From Oceanicaulis sp. (GTDB taxonomy: Bacteria > Pseudomonadota > Alphaproteobacteria > Caulobacterales > Maricaulaceae): a stretch of 64,000 nt of DNA. A program made the translations under genes and the position numbers. The stretch lies in NCBI GenBank assembly GCA_040112665.1, contig CP157796.1, positions 1,490,813 through 1,554,812 of the forward strand. The letters run 5' to 3'. Under the pieces are notes generated by a model that was given only the letters and a program-made list of their open reading frames with translations, did not search any database and was not told where the DNA came from. Positions 43,070 to 56,922 of this stretch are shown in pieces (within the stretch, counting starts at the first letter, position 1; every line of letters starts with the position of its first letter).

Positions 43070-45754
43070 TCATGAGGCGTCAGGTCCGGGCTTGCGCCTG
43101 CGGCGGCGCTTTTTCTTCGCAGGCGCTTGGGCGGTCTGGGGCTTTGCAGAGGCTGCAGTCGTCGCAGCCTCGGGCTTGCGACGCTGTTTCGGTTTGCGGC
43201 GCTGAGGCGCAGGACCTCGGGCGACGGGCAGCTCGGCGAGGATGGCGAAGGGCGTGTCGGCCGGGGCGGGCGCGGGCGCGGGCTCCTCACGCTGTTTCAG
43301 CGATCTCGCGCGCCCGGCCCAGAGCTCGGCCTCGGCGGTTTCACCTTCGCCGGAGCCCTTGCGGACGCGGCGATAGCCTAGCGCCTTGAGGATCAGGCGC
43401 AGCTCCTCGTTGGTCGCGCCCAGAAGGCTCGTCATCGCCGGGCTGGGCGTGAAGGCATGCTTGTGGGCGGGATCGCGCGCCTCGCGGATCGTGTCGGCGA
43501 GGCGTTCGAGCATGTCCAGGCGCACCGCCCGCGGCCCGCAGCGCTGAAAGCCCGCTGCGCCGTAATCGGCCTCGCCGCGGCGCGGCTCGACCTCGAGGCT
43601 CGTCAGGCCCGGCGGGGGCAGAAGCGCGGCGGACGGATCGCCGGCATGGGCGGCTTTCAGAAGCGAAGACAGCCGCGCCGCTTTCGGTTTGAGCAGCGCC
43701 GGCATGAACACCGCGTGCTCGCCGATGCGCACGCCGGCGCGGCGCAGCTGGCGGCGCTCGTTTCCAGACAGCTGGGCGAGGTCGGCGGCCAGCGCGCTTC
43801 TCGGCGCGGCGCCGTAGCCTTCCACCAGCCGGTAGCCGATTCCGCGCGCCAGCCCGTCCAGGCCCGATCCCCCCGAAACCATGGCGCGCAGCTTCAGAAG
43901 CGGGCTCAGCGCCTCTTCGGCCCGGCTCGCCACGAAGCGTTCGAGCCGGCGTTCGGCGCGGGCCACCGCTTCGCCTGCGCCGAGCTCGCCGCCGACCAGC
44001 GTGACCGCCGGCGCGAACGGGTCGGGCCCTGCGGCGATGCGGCCGATCCTCTCGTCCTTCCAGTAGAGCACGCCCGCTTCGTCGAGCGACAGGTCGGCGT
44101 CCTCGGCTTTGGCGAGGCGTCCCAGGCGCCGGTTCACCTCGGGCCGGACCGCCTTCATCGCGGCGTTGGCGACAGCGCGGCGGGCCAGCGGGCCGCCTTC
44201 AGTGTCCGCGTGGAAGCTCAGCCCGGTCAGCCGGCCCACGTAATGACCCTCGACCGTCACCTCGCCCTTGCCGTCGAGCCCGGCTTCGAGATCGGTCTTC
44301 TCGCGCAGACCCTTCATCAGCGCGCTGGTGCGCCGGTCGATGAAGCGCGCGGTCAGCTGTTCGTGCAGCGCGTCGGAAAGCTGGTCCTCCACCTCGCGGG
44401 TGCGCCCCTGCCAGTAGGCCGGATCGCGCGTCCAGTCGCCGCGATGGGCGGCGTAGGCCCAGGTGCGCACATAGGCGAGGCGCTGGCTGAGCGCGTCGAC
44501 ATCGCCGGAGGTCTTCGCCAGCCGGTCGATCTGGGCCTCCAGCCAGGCGTCGGGCAGCTTGCCGGCCTTGGAGGTGAGATGGCCGAACAGCGTCTTCACC
44601 AGCCGGGCGTGGTCGTCGATCGTGGTCTTCCTGAAGTCCGGCGTGCGGCACACGTCCCAGAAGCGCGCCAGCCCGGCGCGGCTCTTGAGCTGGTCTTTCA
44701 GCTCCGGATCGCGCGCGCAGATGTCCAGCACCTCCTCGTCGACGGCGTGACGCACGCGTTCGAGCGCAGGGTCGGGCGGGGGCGTGTTCAGGCTGACGCG
44801 CAGGGCGTGAAGGCTCGACAGGTCGAGATCGGAATTGCGCCAGATCAGCCTGGTGACCGGATCGAACTCATGGTTCTCGATCCGGTCGATCACGTCGGGA
44901 TCGGGCGCGCGCGCATCGGCGGTGATCCCGAACGTGCCGTCGGACCGGAAGCGCCCGGCGCGGCCGGCGATCTGGCCGATCTCCTGGGGATGCAGGCGGC
45001 GGCGCTTGCGGCCGTCGAATTTCGACAGCGAGGCGAAGGCGACATGGTCGACATCCATGTTCAGCCCCATGCCGATCGCGTCGGTGGCGATGAGGAAATC
45101 CACCTCGCCGGACTGGTAGAGCTCGACCTGGGCGTTCCGCGTGCGCGGGCTGAGCGCACCCATCACCACCGCCGCGCCGCCGCGCTGGCGGCGGACCAGT
45201 TCGGCGATCGAGTAGACGTCCTCGGCGGAAAACGCGACGACCGCGGTCCGGCGCGGCAGCTTGGAGAGCTTTTTCGAGCCCGCGTAGGTCAGGACCGAGA
45301 AACGCTCGCGCTCCTCGATCTCGGCCTCTGGGACCAGCCGGCGCAAAAGGGGACGCATGGTCGACGCGCCCATGAACATCGTCTCTTCGGTCCCGCGCGC
45401 ATGCAGCAGCCTGTTGGTGAAGACGTGGCCGCGATCGGGATCGGCGCAGAGCTGGATCTCGTCCACGCCCACGAAGGCGGGGCGCAGCTCCATCGGCATG
45501 GCTTCGACCGTGCACAGGAAGTACCGCGCCGTGGGCGGGCGGATCTTTTCCTCGCCGGTGATCAGGGCGACCGCGTGCGCGCCCTTCACCTTGACCACCC
45601 GGTCGTAGAGCTCGCGGGCGAGCAGGCGCAGGGGCAGGCCCATCACGCCCGATCCGCGCGCCATCATCCGCTCGAGAGCGAGATGGGTCTTGCCGGTGTT
45701 GGTCGGGCCGAGCACCGCGGTGATCTTCGCAGCGCCCGGTCTGGGGCTCGTCAT
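43070..45754 (-). CDS. SUV3-like ATP-dependent RNA helicase
   Basis: 894 residues. Walker A GPTNTGKT near the N-terminus and the Walker B variant VDEIQLC are those of the SUV3 branch, with later ITDARAPD and GQIAGRAGRFR helicase motifs. A long C-terminal part follows, ending in about 60 Lys/Arg-rich residues (KKKRRRRRKPG) likely to bind RNA. The family member in mitochondria works with RNA degradation. First gene of the operon with the S4 and TerB-like genes. ATG 45754 follows GGGCGGAG. Confidence 0.9.
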   Translation of the reverse strand: MTSPRPGAAKITAVLGPTNTGKTHLALERMMARGSGVMGLPLRLLARELYDRVVKVKGAHAVALITGEEKIRPPTARYFLCTVEAMPMELRPAFVGVDEIQLCADPDRGHVFTNRLLHARGTEETMFMGASTMRPLLRRLVPEAEIEERERFSVLTYAGSKKLSKLPRRTAVVAFSAEDVYSIAELVRRQRGGAAVVMGALSPRTRNAQVELYQSGEVDFLIATDAIGMGLNMDVDHVAFASLSKFDGRKRRRLHPQEIGQIAGRAGRFRSDGTFGITADARAPDPDVIDRIENHEFDPVTRLIWRNSDLDLSSLHALRVSLNTPPPDPALERVRHAVDEEVLDICARDPELKDQLKSRAGLARFWDVCRTPDFRKTTIDDHARLVKTLFGHLTSKAGKLPDAWLEAQIDRLAKTSGDVDALSQRLAYVRTWAYAAHRGDWTRDPAYWQGRTREVEDQLSDALHEQLTARFIDRRTSALMKGLREKTDLEAGLDGKGEVTVEGHYVGRLTGLSFHADTEGGPLARRAVANAAMKAVRPEVNRRLGRLAKAEDADLSLDEAGVLYWKDERIGRIAAGPDPFAPAVTLVGGELGAGEAVARAERRLERFVASRAEEALSPLLKLRAMVSGGSGLDGLARGIGYRLVEGYGAAPRSALAADLAQLSGNERRQLRRAGVRIGEHAVFMPALLKPKAARLSSLLKAAHAGDPSAALLPPPGLTSLEVEPRRGEADYGAAGFQRCGPRAVRLDMLERLADTIREARDPAHKHAFTPSPAMTSLLGATNEELRLILKALGYRRVRKGSGEGETAEAELWAGRARSLKQREEPAPAPAPADTPFAILAELPVARGPAPQRRKPKQRRKPEAATTAASAKPQTAQAPAKKKRRRRRKPGPDAS

Positions 45755-45835
45755 GGCTCCGCCCTCGGCGATCTCACCGATCAAGATAGGGCGGGCGCGC
45801 GCCGGTTATAAGCGGCGCGCGCCGCTTATGCACAG

Positions 45836-46663
45836 TCACTCGCTCGGCGGCGCGCCCAGCGTGATGCGGTTGGCCGTGACGTTGATGTTGCCGATCCGCG
45901 TGCTCGCGCGGAAACGCACCGGCACGTACACGTCGTCGATCGGCGCGAGCCAGATATGCACCGGCGTGTTCTGCTCTTCTTGGTCGGGCCGGTCGCCGTC
46001 GTCATAGCCGCTGATCGGCTCGACATAGGCCCGGCAGCGGATCGCCTCGCCCTGCCAGGCCCGGGTGCGGACCTCGTCCGTGCCGGCGTTTTCAAAGCGC
46101 AGATCGTATCGCGCCTTGCCGTCGAACACCGGAAGGCGGCCGCTGCACGGCTCGTCGCGGTCGCCGGGCATGGCCAGGGTCAGACCCAGCATGACCGAGA
46201 TCGGATCGAGCGCGCCCTGGCGCTCTTCGTCGGACGCGGGCGGCTCGCCCATCGACCCGAAGGGCGGGTTGATGTCGGGCACGGCGCGGCCGTCGGGAAA
46301 GTCGATGCCGACCACGCGCCCCTTTTCCGAGGCGTAGTTGATGTGCTCGTACCGGTAGGGCGCGAGGCCCTCGGCGTTGCGGTAGCCGATCGAGGTCGCC
46401 ACGATGTCGGTGTCGTCGAACCAGCGCAGAAGGCCCGCGCTCTGAAAGCTCGCGCGGGCGGCGTAGTCCGCGTCGCCGAAGCGGGCCGACAGCGACACGT
46501 TGGCCACCTGAAGAAAATAGACCGAGCCCGAATAGCTCACCGAAAGCCCTTCGGGCGGGGTCACGGCAGGGCCGTCATCGAGCAGCTGGGCGTTCGCAGC
46601 GGGGCCGGCGGCGATCATCAGCGCGGCGGCGGCGAGGCCGGAAAGTCTGAGTGCGTGCGTCAT
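45836..46663 (-). CDS. DUF3108 exported protein
   Basis: 275 residues with signal peptide ending AANA. The mature protein matches DUF3108: an opening SVSYSGSVYFLQVANVSLSARF, a Cys pair in the middle (EPCSGRLPVFDG, IRCRAYVEP) and the ending PVRFRASTRIGNINVTANR. These are periplasmic beta proteins of unknown role. The ATG is fixed by the signal peptide; the upstream open frame covers rpmB in antisense. Divergent from rpmB. Confidence 0.83.
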   Translation of the reverse strand: MTHALRLSGLAAAALMIAAGPAANAQLLDDGPAVTPPEGLSVSYSGSVYFLQVANVSLSARFGDADYAARASFQSAGLLRWFDDTDIVATSIGYRNAEGLAPYRYEHINYASEKGRVVGIDFPDGRAVPDINPPFGSMGEPPASDEERQGALDPISVMLGLTLAMPGDRDEPCSGRLPVFDGKARYDLRFENAGTDEVRTRAWQGEAIRCRAYVEPISGYDDGDRPDQEEQNTPVHIWLAPIDDVYVPVRFRASTRIGNINVTANRITLGAPPSE

Positions 46664-46924
46664 CAAGCAGGCGTATCCGTTTATTGCGGTCCGGCCTGAT
46701 ATGGGACGAGCGGACCGGGCGGCGCAAGCCGGGCGCCGCGAAACCGGGCCTATGATGTATGAAACGCACTTGAGACCGCGATAAGGCGGCTTCATGACCA
46801 TGCGCCTTGACGCGGGTGCGGGCCTCCGGTAGATCGCCCGCTCCCGCGCCGCACCGTGTATCGATGCGGTCGCGCCGATATTGAAGACGTCCGTATTCAC
46901 GACGCACGAAAACAGGTGGAAGCC

Positions 46925-47218
46925 ATGTCGCGCCGCTGCGAACTGACGGGCACCGGCCCGGTCTCGGGTCACAACGTGTCCCACGCCAACAACAAGACGA
47001 AGCGCCGCTTCCTGCCGAATCTGTGCCAGGTCACCCTGGCGTCGGAGACCCTGGGGCGGTCGTTCAAATTCCGCATAGCCGCGCGCGCCCTGCGCAGCGT
47101 GGACCATGTCGGCGGTCTCGACGCCTTCCTTCTGAAGGCCCGCAACGAGAACCTCTCGCCGGCCGCGCTGAAGCTCAAGCGCGAGATCAAGAAGGCCCAG
47201 ACCGAAGCCGCCGCGTAA
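46925..47218 (+). CDS. rpmB: 50S ribosomal protein L28
   Basis: 97 residues, matching alphaproteobacterial L28 ([32 protein letters not shown]..). Structural protein of the large ribosomal subunit. Monocistronic, with a strong terminator 26 bases downstream. The ATG at 46925 is the family start; a longer frame upstream has no support. Confidence 0.97.
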   Translation: MSRRCELTGTGPVSGHNVSHANNKTKRRFLPNLCQVTLASETLGRSFKFRIAARALRSVDHVGGLDAFLLKARNENLSPAALKLKREIKKAQTEAAA

Positions 47219-47243
47219 CGCGCCGCTTCGATCGCCGGAACGA

Positions 47244-47279
47244 AAAACGCCCGCCGGATCCCGGCGGGCGTTTTGTTTT
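47244..47279. terminator. Bidirectional terminator between rpmB and bfr
   Basis: A perfect stem AAAACGCCCGCCGG with CCGGCGGGCGTTTT around ATC, followed by GTTTTG on the plus strand and by TTTTTCG on the minus strand. Confidence 0.93.
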
Positions 47280-47294
47280 GGCCGGCGCAGGGGC

Positions 47295-47777
47295 CTAGCT
47301 GCAATCGGCCCCGCCCATCTGGGCCTGCATGTAGCGCTCCTCGCCGACCTTCTCGATCAGGCCTAGCTGGGTCTCCAGGAAGTCGATATGCTCTTCCTCG
47401 GAGGCGAGGATCTTGTCGAAGATCTGCCGGGAGACGTAATCGCCGACGCTTTCGCAATAGGCGATCGCTTCCTTGTAGATCGGGTGTGCGCGCCGTTCGG
47501 CCTCGAGATCGAGCTCCAGGCATTCCTTCAGCGTCTCGCCGATCAGCACCTTGCCGAGGTCCTGCACGTTGGGCAGGCCTTCGAGAAACAGGATGCGCTC
47601 GATCAGCGCATCGGCGTGCTTCATCTCGTCGATGGATTCCTCGTATTCGATCTTCGCGATACGATGGAAGCCCCAGTCGCGGAACATGCGGGCGTGCAGG
47701 AAGTACTGGTTGACGGTGGTCAGCTCGAGCTTGAGCGCCTTGTTCAGATGCTCGATGACCTTCGGATCGCCCTTCAT
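47295..47777 (-). CDS. bfr: Bacterioferritin
   Basis: 160-residue iron-storage protein that assembles as a 24-mer with heme between subunits. The ferroxidase residues and heme Met are present ([38 protein letters not shown]). ATG 47777 gives the family [12 protein letters not shown] start. Bfd, its electron donor for iron release, is encoded 0.5 kb away. Confidence 0.96.
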   Translation of the reverse strand: MKGDPKVIEHLNKALKLELTTVNQYFLHARMFRDWGFHRIAKIEYEESIDEMKHADALIERILFLEGLPNVQDLGKVLIGETLKECLELDLEAERRAHPIYKEAIAYCESVGDYVSRQIFDKILASEEEHIDFLETQLGLIEKVGEERYMQAQMGGADCS

Positions 47778-47905
47778 CGCAGGCCCTTTCTGTTCGGTTC
47801 GTCCTTCAGACTTAGCCGCGACCGACCGCCCCGCCAAGCGCACCGGGCCGGTTATCTTCGCAAGCGCGACGCGTTCGCGGCCCGCCGGGCGGAACGCGGC
47901 GCAAT

Positions 47906-48292
47906 ATGGAGCGTTCGAGCCTCATGCCCCGTGATCACGCCACGCCTGAATCCGCTCTGCCGCCCGCGCTCGCCCGCGCGCGCGGCTGGGCGAGATTGCT
48001 CGACGACCGGTTCGAGATCGCCGGCTTCCGCTTCGGCTTCGACGGCATACTGGGCCTCATCCCCGGCGTCGGCGGGCTCGTCACGCTCGCCGGCGGGATC
48101 GTCATGCTGACGAGCGCGCACGAGCTCGGCCTGTCCACCGGGGTGAAGCTGAGAATCGCCGGCTACACCGCGCTGGACGCGATCATCGGCGCGGTGCCGC
48201 TCATCGGTGACGTGTTCGACTTCGTCTTCAAGGCTCACAAGAAGAGCCTGAACACGATCGAAAAGGCGCTCGCCAGGCAGGCGGGCCGCTAG
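47906..48292 (+). CDS. DUF4112 family membrane protein
   Basis: 128 residues with two hydrophobic segments ([22 protein letters not shown] and [20 protein letters not shown]), the DUF4112 pattern. Function unknown. The start may be 47906 or the Met at 47924. It lies between bfr and bfd on the opposite strand; its stop overlaps the end of bfd by 4 bases. Confidence 0.82.
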   Translation: MERSSLMPRDHATPESALPPALARARGWARLLDDRFEIAGFRFGFDGILGLIPGVGGLVTLAGGIVMLTSAHELGLSTGVKLRIAGYTALDAIIGAVPLIGDVFDFVFKAHKKSLNTIEKALARQAGR

Positions 48293-48471
48293 CCGGCTGC
48301 GGCCGGAGCGGCGACCGAAGCGCCGATCATCTTGGCGGCCTCTTCAAAGCAGCGGCCGCATTTGGGCTTCGCGCCGCAGGCCTTGAACACGCCGGGCACG
48401 TCGCTTACGCCTTTCTCGGCGGCGGCTTTGACGTCGCGGCAGCGGATGACGTTGCAGACACAGACGATCAT
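48289..48471 (-). CDS. bfd: Bacterioferritin-associated ferredoxin
   Basis: 60-residue [2Fe-2S] protein; the cluster Cys are in VCVCNVI and CGAKPKCGRC. It reduces the core of bacterioferritin to release iron. Predicted to be iron-repressed, since its promoter region carries Fur-like sites. The alanine-rich tail after residue 50 is not conserved. Confidence 0.94.
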   Translation of the reverse strand: MIVCVCNVIRCRDVKAAAEKGVSDVPGVFKACGAKPKCGRCFEEAAKMIGASVAAPAAAG

Positions 48472-48793
48472 GGGCGGGCGTTCCGGTGGTTGGCGGCGCG
48501 CGCTGCGATCAGGCGCATCCGCAAATCATTCTCAGAAACTCATATCGCTCTGCTGCGAACGATTGTCAATCGCGCACGGCGCCGGTGCGGCGCCGGGGCG
48601 CACCCGCGCCACCCTCCCGGCGCCGTCTCACCCTTTCCGGGCCGCATCGGCGGCCTAGAACTTCTCCCTGACGCCGCGCCAGCGACCTTGGGCGCGCTTG
48701 CACGCCCTGCGCCTTTCATGGTGCAATGCAATAAAGTCCGGACAAATAAGACAGGCCGACCGGGCCGGCGAGCCGACGGTGAGGAGACCGCCC
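48472..48793. other. Divergent region between bfd and gltD
   Basis: No gene. The bfd half contains the promoter and Fur-like sites listed separately. The gltD half is GC-rich up to 48,715, then has an AT-rich stretch (48,722-48,753) that probably holds the gltD promoter, and the GAGGAGA ribosome-binding site. Confidence 0.5.
48521..48569 (-). promoter_or_regulatory. bfd promoter with two Fur-like sites
   Basis: On the minus strand TTGACA (48564-48569) and GATATG (48541-48546) are 17 bases apart. One Fur-like site (TGCGAACGATTGTCAAT, plus strand 48554-48570) covers the -35 box, and a second (TGAGAATGATTTGC, minus strand 48521-48534) covers the expected transcription start. The arrangement predicts repression by iron. 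Confidence 0.55.
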
Positions 48794-50229
48794 GTGCTCA
48801 AATTCATCCATGTCGACCAGCGCTATCCCGACAAGCGGGCCCCCGAGGACCGCAAGCGCGATTTCGGCGAGATCTACGCCCCGTTCGATCCCGAGCGCGG
48901 CGAGGATCAGGCTGCGCGCTGCTCGCAGTGCGGCGTGCCGTTCTGCCAGACCGGCTGCCCGCTTCAAAACGACATTCCCGACTGGCTGATGCTGGCCGCC
49001 GAAGGGCGCATGGAGGAAGCCTACGAGCGCTCCAGCGCGACCTCGACCATGCCCGAAGTGTGCGGCCGCATCTGCCCGCAGGACCGGTTGTGCGAAGGCG
49101 CCTGCGTGATCGAACAATCCGGCCACGGCTCGGTGACCATCGGCTCGGTGGAAAGCCACATCACCGAGACCGCATGGAAGGAAGGCTGGGTGAAGCCGAT
49201 CCGCCCGAAGGCGGAAACCGGGTTCTCTGTCGGCATCATCGGCGCAGGGCCGGCGGGGCTCAGCGCGGCCGAACGCCTGCGCGAGAAGGGCCACGCCGTC
49301 ACCGTCTACGACCGGCACGACCGGGCGGGCGGGCTTCTGGTCTACGGCATCCCGAACTTCAAGCTCGACAAGACGGTGGTGACGCGCCGGGTGGAGCGGC
49401 TGGAAGAAAGCGGCGTGTCGTTCGTCCTGAACTTCGAGGTCGGCAAGGACGCCACGCTTGAAGAGCTGCAGTTCAAGCATGACGCGGTCTATATCGCCGC
49501 GGGCGCCTATGCGGCCCGGGCCCTGACCTGCCCTGGCGGGGGCGGGCGCGGCCTGGTCCCGGCGCTGGAATACCTCACCGCCTCGAACCGCCGCGGCTTC
49601 GGCGAGGAGGTCGCCGATAACGGCCGGCTGGACGCGAAAGGAAAGCGCGTGGTCGTGATCGGCGGCGGGGACACGGCGATGGACTGCGTGCGCACCGCGA
49701 TCCGTCAGGGCGCGGACACCGTCGCCTGCCTGTACCGCCGCGACCGGGCGAACATGCCCGGCAGCGCGCGCGAGGTCGTCCACGCCGAGGAAGAAGGCGT
49801 CTCGTTCGAATGGCTCTCCGCGCCCGCCGCCATACTGGGCGATGCGGAGACGGCCACCGGCGTGCGCGTTCAGAAGATGGCGCTGGGCGCGCCTGACGCC
49901 ACCGGCCGCAGAAAGCCCGTGCCTCAGCCCGGCGAGGAGCAGGACTACGCCGCGGACATGGTCGTCGCGGCCCTGGGCTTCGAGCCTGAGAACTTTCCTC
50001 AAGCCTTCACTGCGGAGGCGCTGGAGATGAACGCGCGCGGCACGCTGCGCGTCACCGAAGGCTGCCGCACCTCGATCCCCGGCGTCTACGCCGGCGGCGA
50101 CGCGGTGCGCGGCGCCTCGCTGGTGGTCTGGGCGATCAAGGACGGCCAGGACGCGGCGAAGACCATCCACGCCGATCTGATGGCGAAAGCCGAAGCCGGG
50201 CGCCAGGCCGCGCTCGCGGAGCCCGCCGA

Positions 50230-50233
<4 letters not shown>
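48794..50233 (+). CDS. gltD: Glutamate synthase (NADPH) small subunit
   Basis: 479 residues, the normal length. N-terminal Cys-rich region for [4Fe-4S] clusters (CSQCGVPFCQTGCPL and CGRICPQDRLCEGAC), then FAD (GIIGAGPAGLSAAERL) and NADPH (VIGGGDTAMDC) sites. It passes NADPH electrons to GltB for glutamate synthesis from glutamine and 2-oxoglutarate. GTG 48794 with GAGGAGA 7 bases before is preferred to the ATG at 48698. The gene order gltD-gltB is the reverse of the enteric one. Confidence 0.95.
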
Positions 50234-54741
<4,508 letters not shown>

Positions 54742-54784
54742 CGGTTCAGCGCCCGAATCATCCTGATCGCGCTAAGCTCGCCCC

Positions 54785-55510
54785 ATGACCCGTCGCAGCG
54801 TCACCCTGTCCGGCCAGCAGGTCGATTTCACCGTCGCGCGGTCGAGGCGCCGGCGCACGATCGGGCTGAAGGTCGCCGAGGAGGGGCTGGTCATCACGCT
54901 GCCCTCCTCGCTCGGCCTGCACCACGCCGAGCGGGCCGTTCGCGAGAAGGAAGCCTGGGTGCTCGACAGGCTGGAGCGGGCCAGGGCGCGCGCCCGGCCG
55001 AAGCTTCAGGGTCTGGACGGCGAGGAGATCGGCTGGCTTGGCGGCACGCTCACCCTGTGCGTGACCACGCACGACCGGGCGCGCACGATCGTCGAGCGCG
55101 GACCGGATCGGCTGGAAGTCCGCGTCGATGCGCGCCTCGACGACGCGATGACGGCGGCCACGGTGATCCGCGCGCTGCAGCGCTGGAGAAAAGACGAGGC
55201 GCTCAAGCTGATGACCCCGAAGGTCGAGCGCTACGCTGAGGCGCTGGGCGCGAAACGCCCCAGGGTCATGGTGCGCGAGCAGGAGAGCCGCTGGGGCAGC
55301 TGCGCGTCGGACGGCTCGATCCGCATGAACGCCAGGCTCGTTCATTTCGACGAAGCGCTGATCGATTATGTCTGCGCGCACGAGGCCTGCCATCTTCTGG
55401 TGATGGACCACTCGCCGCGCTTTCATGCGCTGATGGACAAGCTCATGCCCGACTGCAAGCGCCGCCGCCGGGCCCTGCGCGACGCCGTCGCGCCGGGCGT
55501 AGCCTTCTAG
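54785..55510 (+). CDS. YgjP-like zinc metallopeptidase (DUF45)
   Basis: 241 residues. The C-terminal half contains the zinc motif HEACH followed by HSPRFH, and the preceding QESRWGSC segment, as in the YgjP/WLM/SprT-like peptidase group. The N-terminal half is the usual basic beta-rich domain (RSRRRRTIGLKV). Probably cytoplasmic. Substrate unknown. Confidence 0.88.
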   Translation: MTRRSVTLSGQQVDFTVARSRRRRTIGLKVAEEGLVITLPSSLGLHHAERAVREKEAWVLDRLERARARARPKLQGLDGEEIGWLGGTLTLCVTTHDRARTIVERGPDRLEVRVDARLDDAMTAATVIRALQRWRKDEALKLMTPKVERYAEALGAKRPRVMVREQESRWGSCASDGSIRMNARLVHFDEALIDYVCAHEACHLLVMDHSPRFHALMDKLMPDCKRRRRALRDAVAPGVAF

Positions 55511-55529
55511 CGCGCTCCCACTCATGAAT

Positions 55530-55570
55530 TCCCGGCCGGACCCCGGACCTGATCCGGGGGAGGGCCGGGA
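55530..55570. repeat. Nested intergenic hairpin element, copy B
   Basis: TCCCGGCC (55530-55537) pairs with GGCCGGGA (55563-55570), enclosing CCCCGGA (55541-55547) / TCCGGGG (55553-55559) with the loop CCTGA. The same plan of outer TCCCGG and inner CCCCGG arms occurs at 14,455-14,496. Confidence 0.6.
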
Positions 55571-55654
55571 CCTTCCTCAGAACGAGGCGCTTGCTTCTGA
55601 AAGAGGTCCCGTACTCGCGGCCTTCGAGCGAGAGATCAGGTTCAGACGAACAAA

Positions 55655-55688
55655 AAAATCCCGGCGCGCCGGAGGCGGCCGGGATTTT
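55655..55688. terminator. Bidirectional terminator between peptidase and DUF6607 genes
   Basis: AAAATCCCGGC (55655-55665) pairs with GCCGGGATTTT (55678-55688); the loop is 12 bases. A or T runs lie on both sides, so it can serve both converging genes. Confidence 0.85.
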
Positions 55689-55713
55689 CCTCAAGCCTTG
55701 AGAGGCTGAACGC

Positions 55714-56733
55714 CTAGCGGACCTCGACCGGTTCGCCGTCGGCGGTCACGCGGGTCTCGATGATCTCGGCGGCTTCTGCGAAGGCGGTCTCAGTGTCCTT
55801 CGCGCCGAAGAACACGGCCTGGCCTTCGCTGAGCACCGGACCGTAAAGCAGGGTGCCGTCCGCGTCGTCCTCGGTGGTGAAGGCGTCGGCCAGCATGATC
55901 TCGTTCCACGCCTCGCGCACGTCCGCCCAGAAGTCCGCCGTCGCGGTCCAGTAGGCTTCCGCCGCGTCGTCACCGGCGAGATCGGTGCGGGTGTAGGTGT
56001 TGATGCCGTGCTCGCGGACGATCTCGCGCGGGGTGTCTTCACGCAGCACGACCTTCGCGTTGTCCTGCTCGTGGGTCCAGCCCCAGCTCAGGATGGTGTG
56101 GCGGTTCACCGCCTCGATCGCGTCGTAGTCGTCACGCACGGTGGCGTCGCGGCGCGGCAGCGGGCGGTAGGTCGCTTCAGGTTCCCAGGTCGAGGCGCCC
56201 GGCGCGTGCTCCCACCGGGCGATGCCGGCGTAGCGCGGGGAATCGTCGACCTGATAGACGGTCTGCGCCCAGGCGCCGGCCGCGTCCTCGGCGCTCACCG
56301 GGTCCATCGTCCAGCGATTGAAGCCCTGATAGGCCATCAGACGGCTCGGCTCGTAGGCCCAGTCCTGGCGCCAGTGCTTGATCACCATCGGCTCGTCTTC
56401 AGGGCCGACCAGCAGAAGATGCTGCAGCGAGATGAAGTCGCCTTCGTCCGCGATCACGTAGACCACTTCGCGCGCGGGGGTGACCTTGGGCTCCTTCAGC
56501 TCATAGCCCGCCTCGATCGGCAGGTATTCGGTGAAGTCGAAGGTCACGGCGTATTCGCCGGCCATGGCCAGGATCGCCTGACGGTCGGCTTCGAACTGCG
56601 CCGGATCGACGGGCGCGGCCGGGGCGGCGGCCGCAGCCGGCGCAGCGGCGGTCTGGGTCGAACTGGTCGTGGCGCAGGCGCCGAGCGCGAGTGCGGCGGC
56701 GCTGACGGCGATGAGCTTTGAAACGGTGGTCAT
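55714..56733 (-). CDS. DUF6607 family lipoprotein
   Basis: 339 residues. The signal peptide ends in a lipobox (LALGAC, Cys19), followed by an Ala/Pro linker, then a domain I recognise as DUF6607 from ILAMAGEYAVTFDF, VIKHWRQDW, VYQVDDSPRY and RPLPRRDA. Function unknown. Divergent from a heme-type TonB receptor; the intergenic region carries a Fur-like site, so it may be regulated with it. Confidence 0.85.
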   Translation of the reverse strand: MTTVSKLIAVSAAALALGACATTSSTQTAAAPAAAAAPAAPVDPAQFEADRQAILAMAGEYAVTFDFTEYLPIEAGYELKEPKVTPAREVVYVIADEGDFISLQHLLLVGPEDEPMVIKHWRQDWAYEPSRLMAYQGFNRWTMDPVSAEDAAGAWAQTVYQVDDSPRYAGIARWEHAPGASTWEPEATYRPLPRRDATVRDDYDAIEAVNRHTILSWGWTHEQDNAKVVLREDTPREIVREHGINTYTRTDLAGDDAAEAYWTATADFWADVREAWNEIMLADAFTTEDDADGTLLYGPVLSEGQAVFFGAKDTETAFAEAAEIIETRVTADGEPVEVR

Positions 56734-56835
56734 CGGTTCTGGTCCCTTGCGGCGCGAATGCGCCGGCGTCTTCTGTCCTGGTTTCCCCGGGCCGGGCCGC
56801 CGGTTGCGGCGCGGCCGATCATGGCGATGTGATAT

Positions 56836-56866
56836 TGCGAACGATTCCGACTTGCAATCGCAAAAC
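56836..56866. promoter_or_regulatory. Fur-like iron-responsive site upstream of the TonB receptor
   Basis: TGCGAACGATT (56836-56846) is identical over 11 bases to the site upstream of bfd, and the wider stretch forms TTGCGA (56835-56840) ... TCGCAA (56858-56863). It lies between the DUF6607 gene and the receptor gene, about 60-90 bases before the receptor start. Confidence 0.5.
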
Positions 56867-56922
56867 TGAGCGTTCTATACGTCGCGCAAACGCGAACCAT
56901 TTGCAAGAGGGAGTTCCGGGAC

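Noticed and set aside
46664..47107. N-terminal extension of the DUF3108 protein over rpmB
   Set aside because: It is antisense to the certain L28 gene, and the signal peptide begins at 46663.
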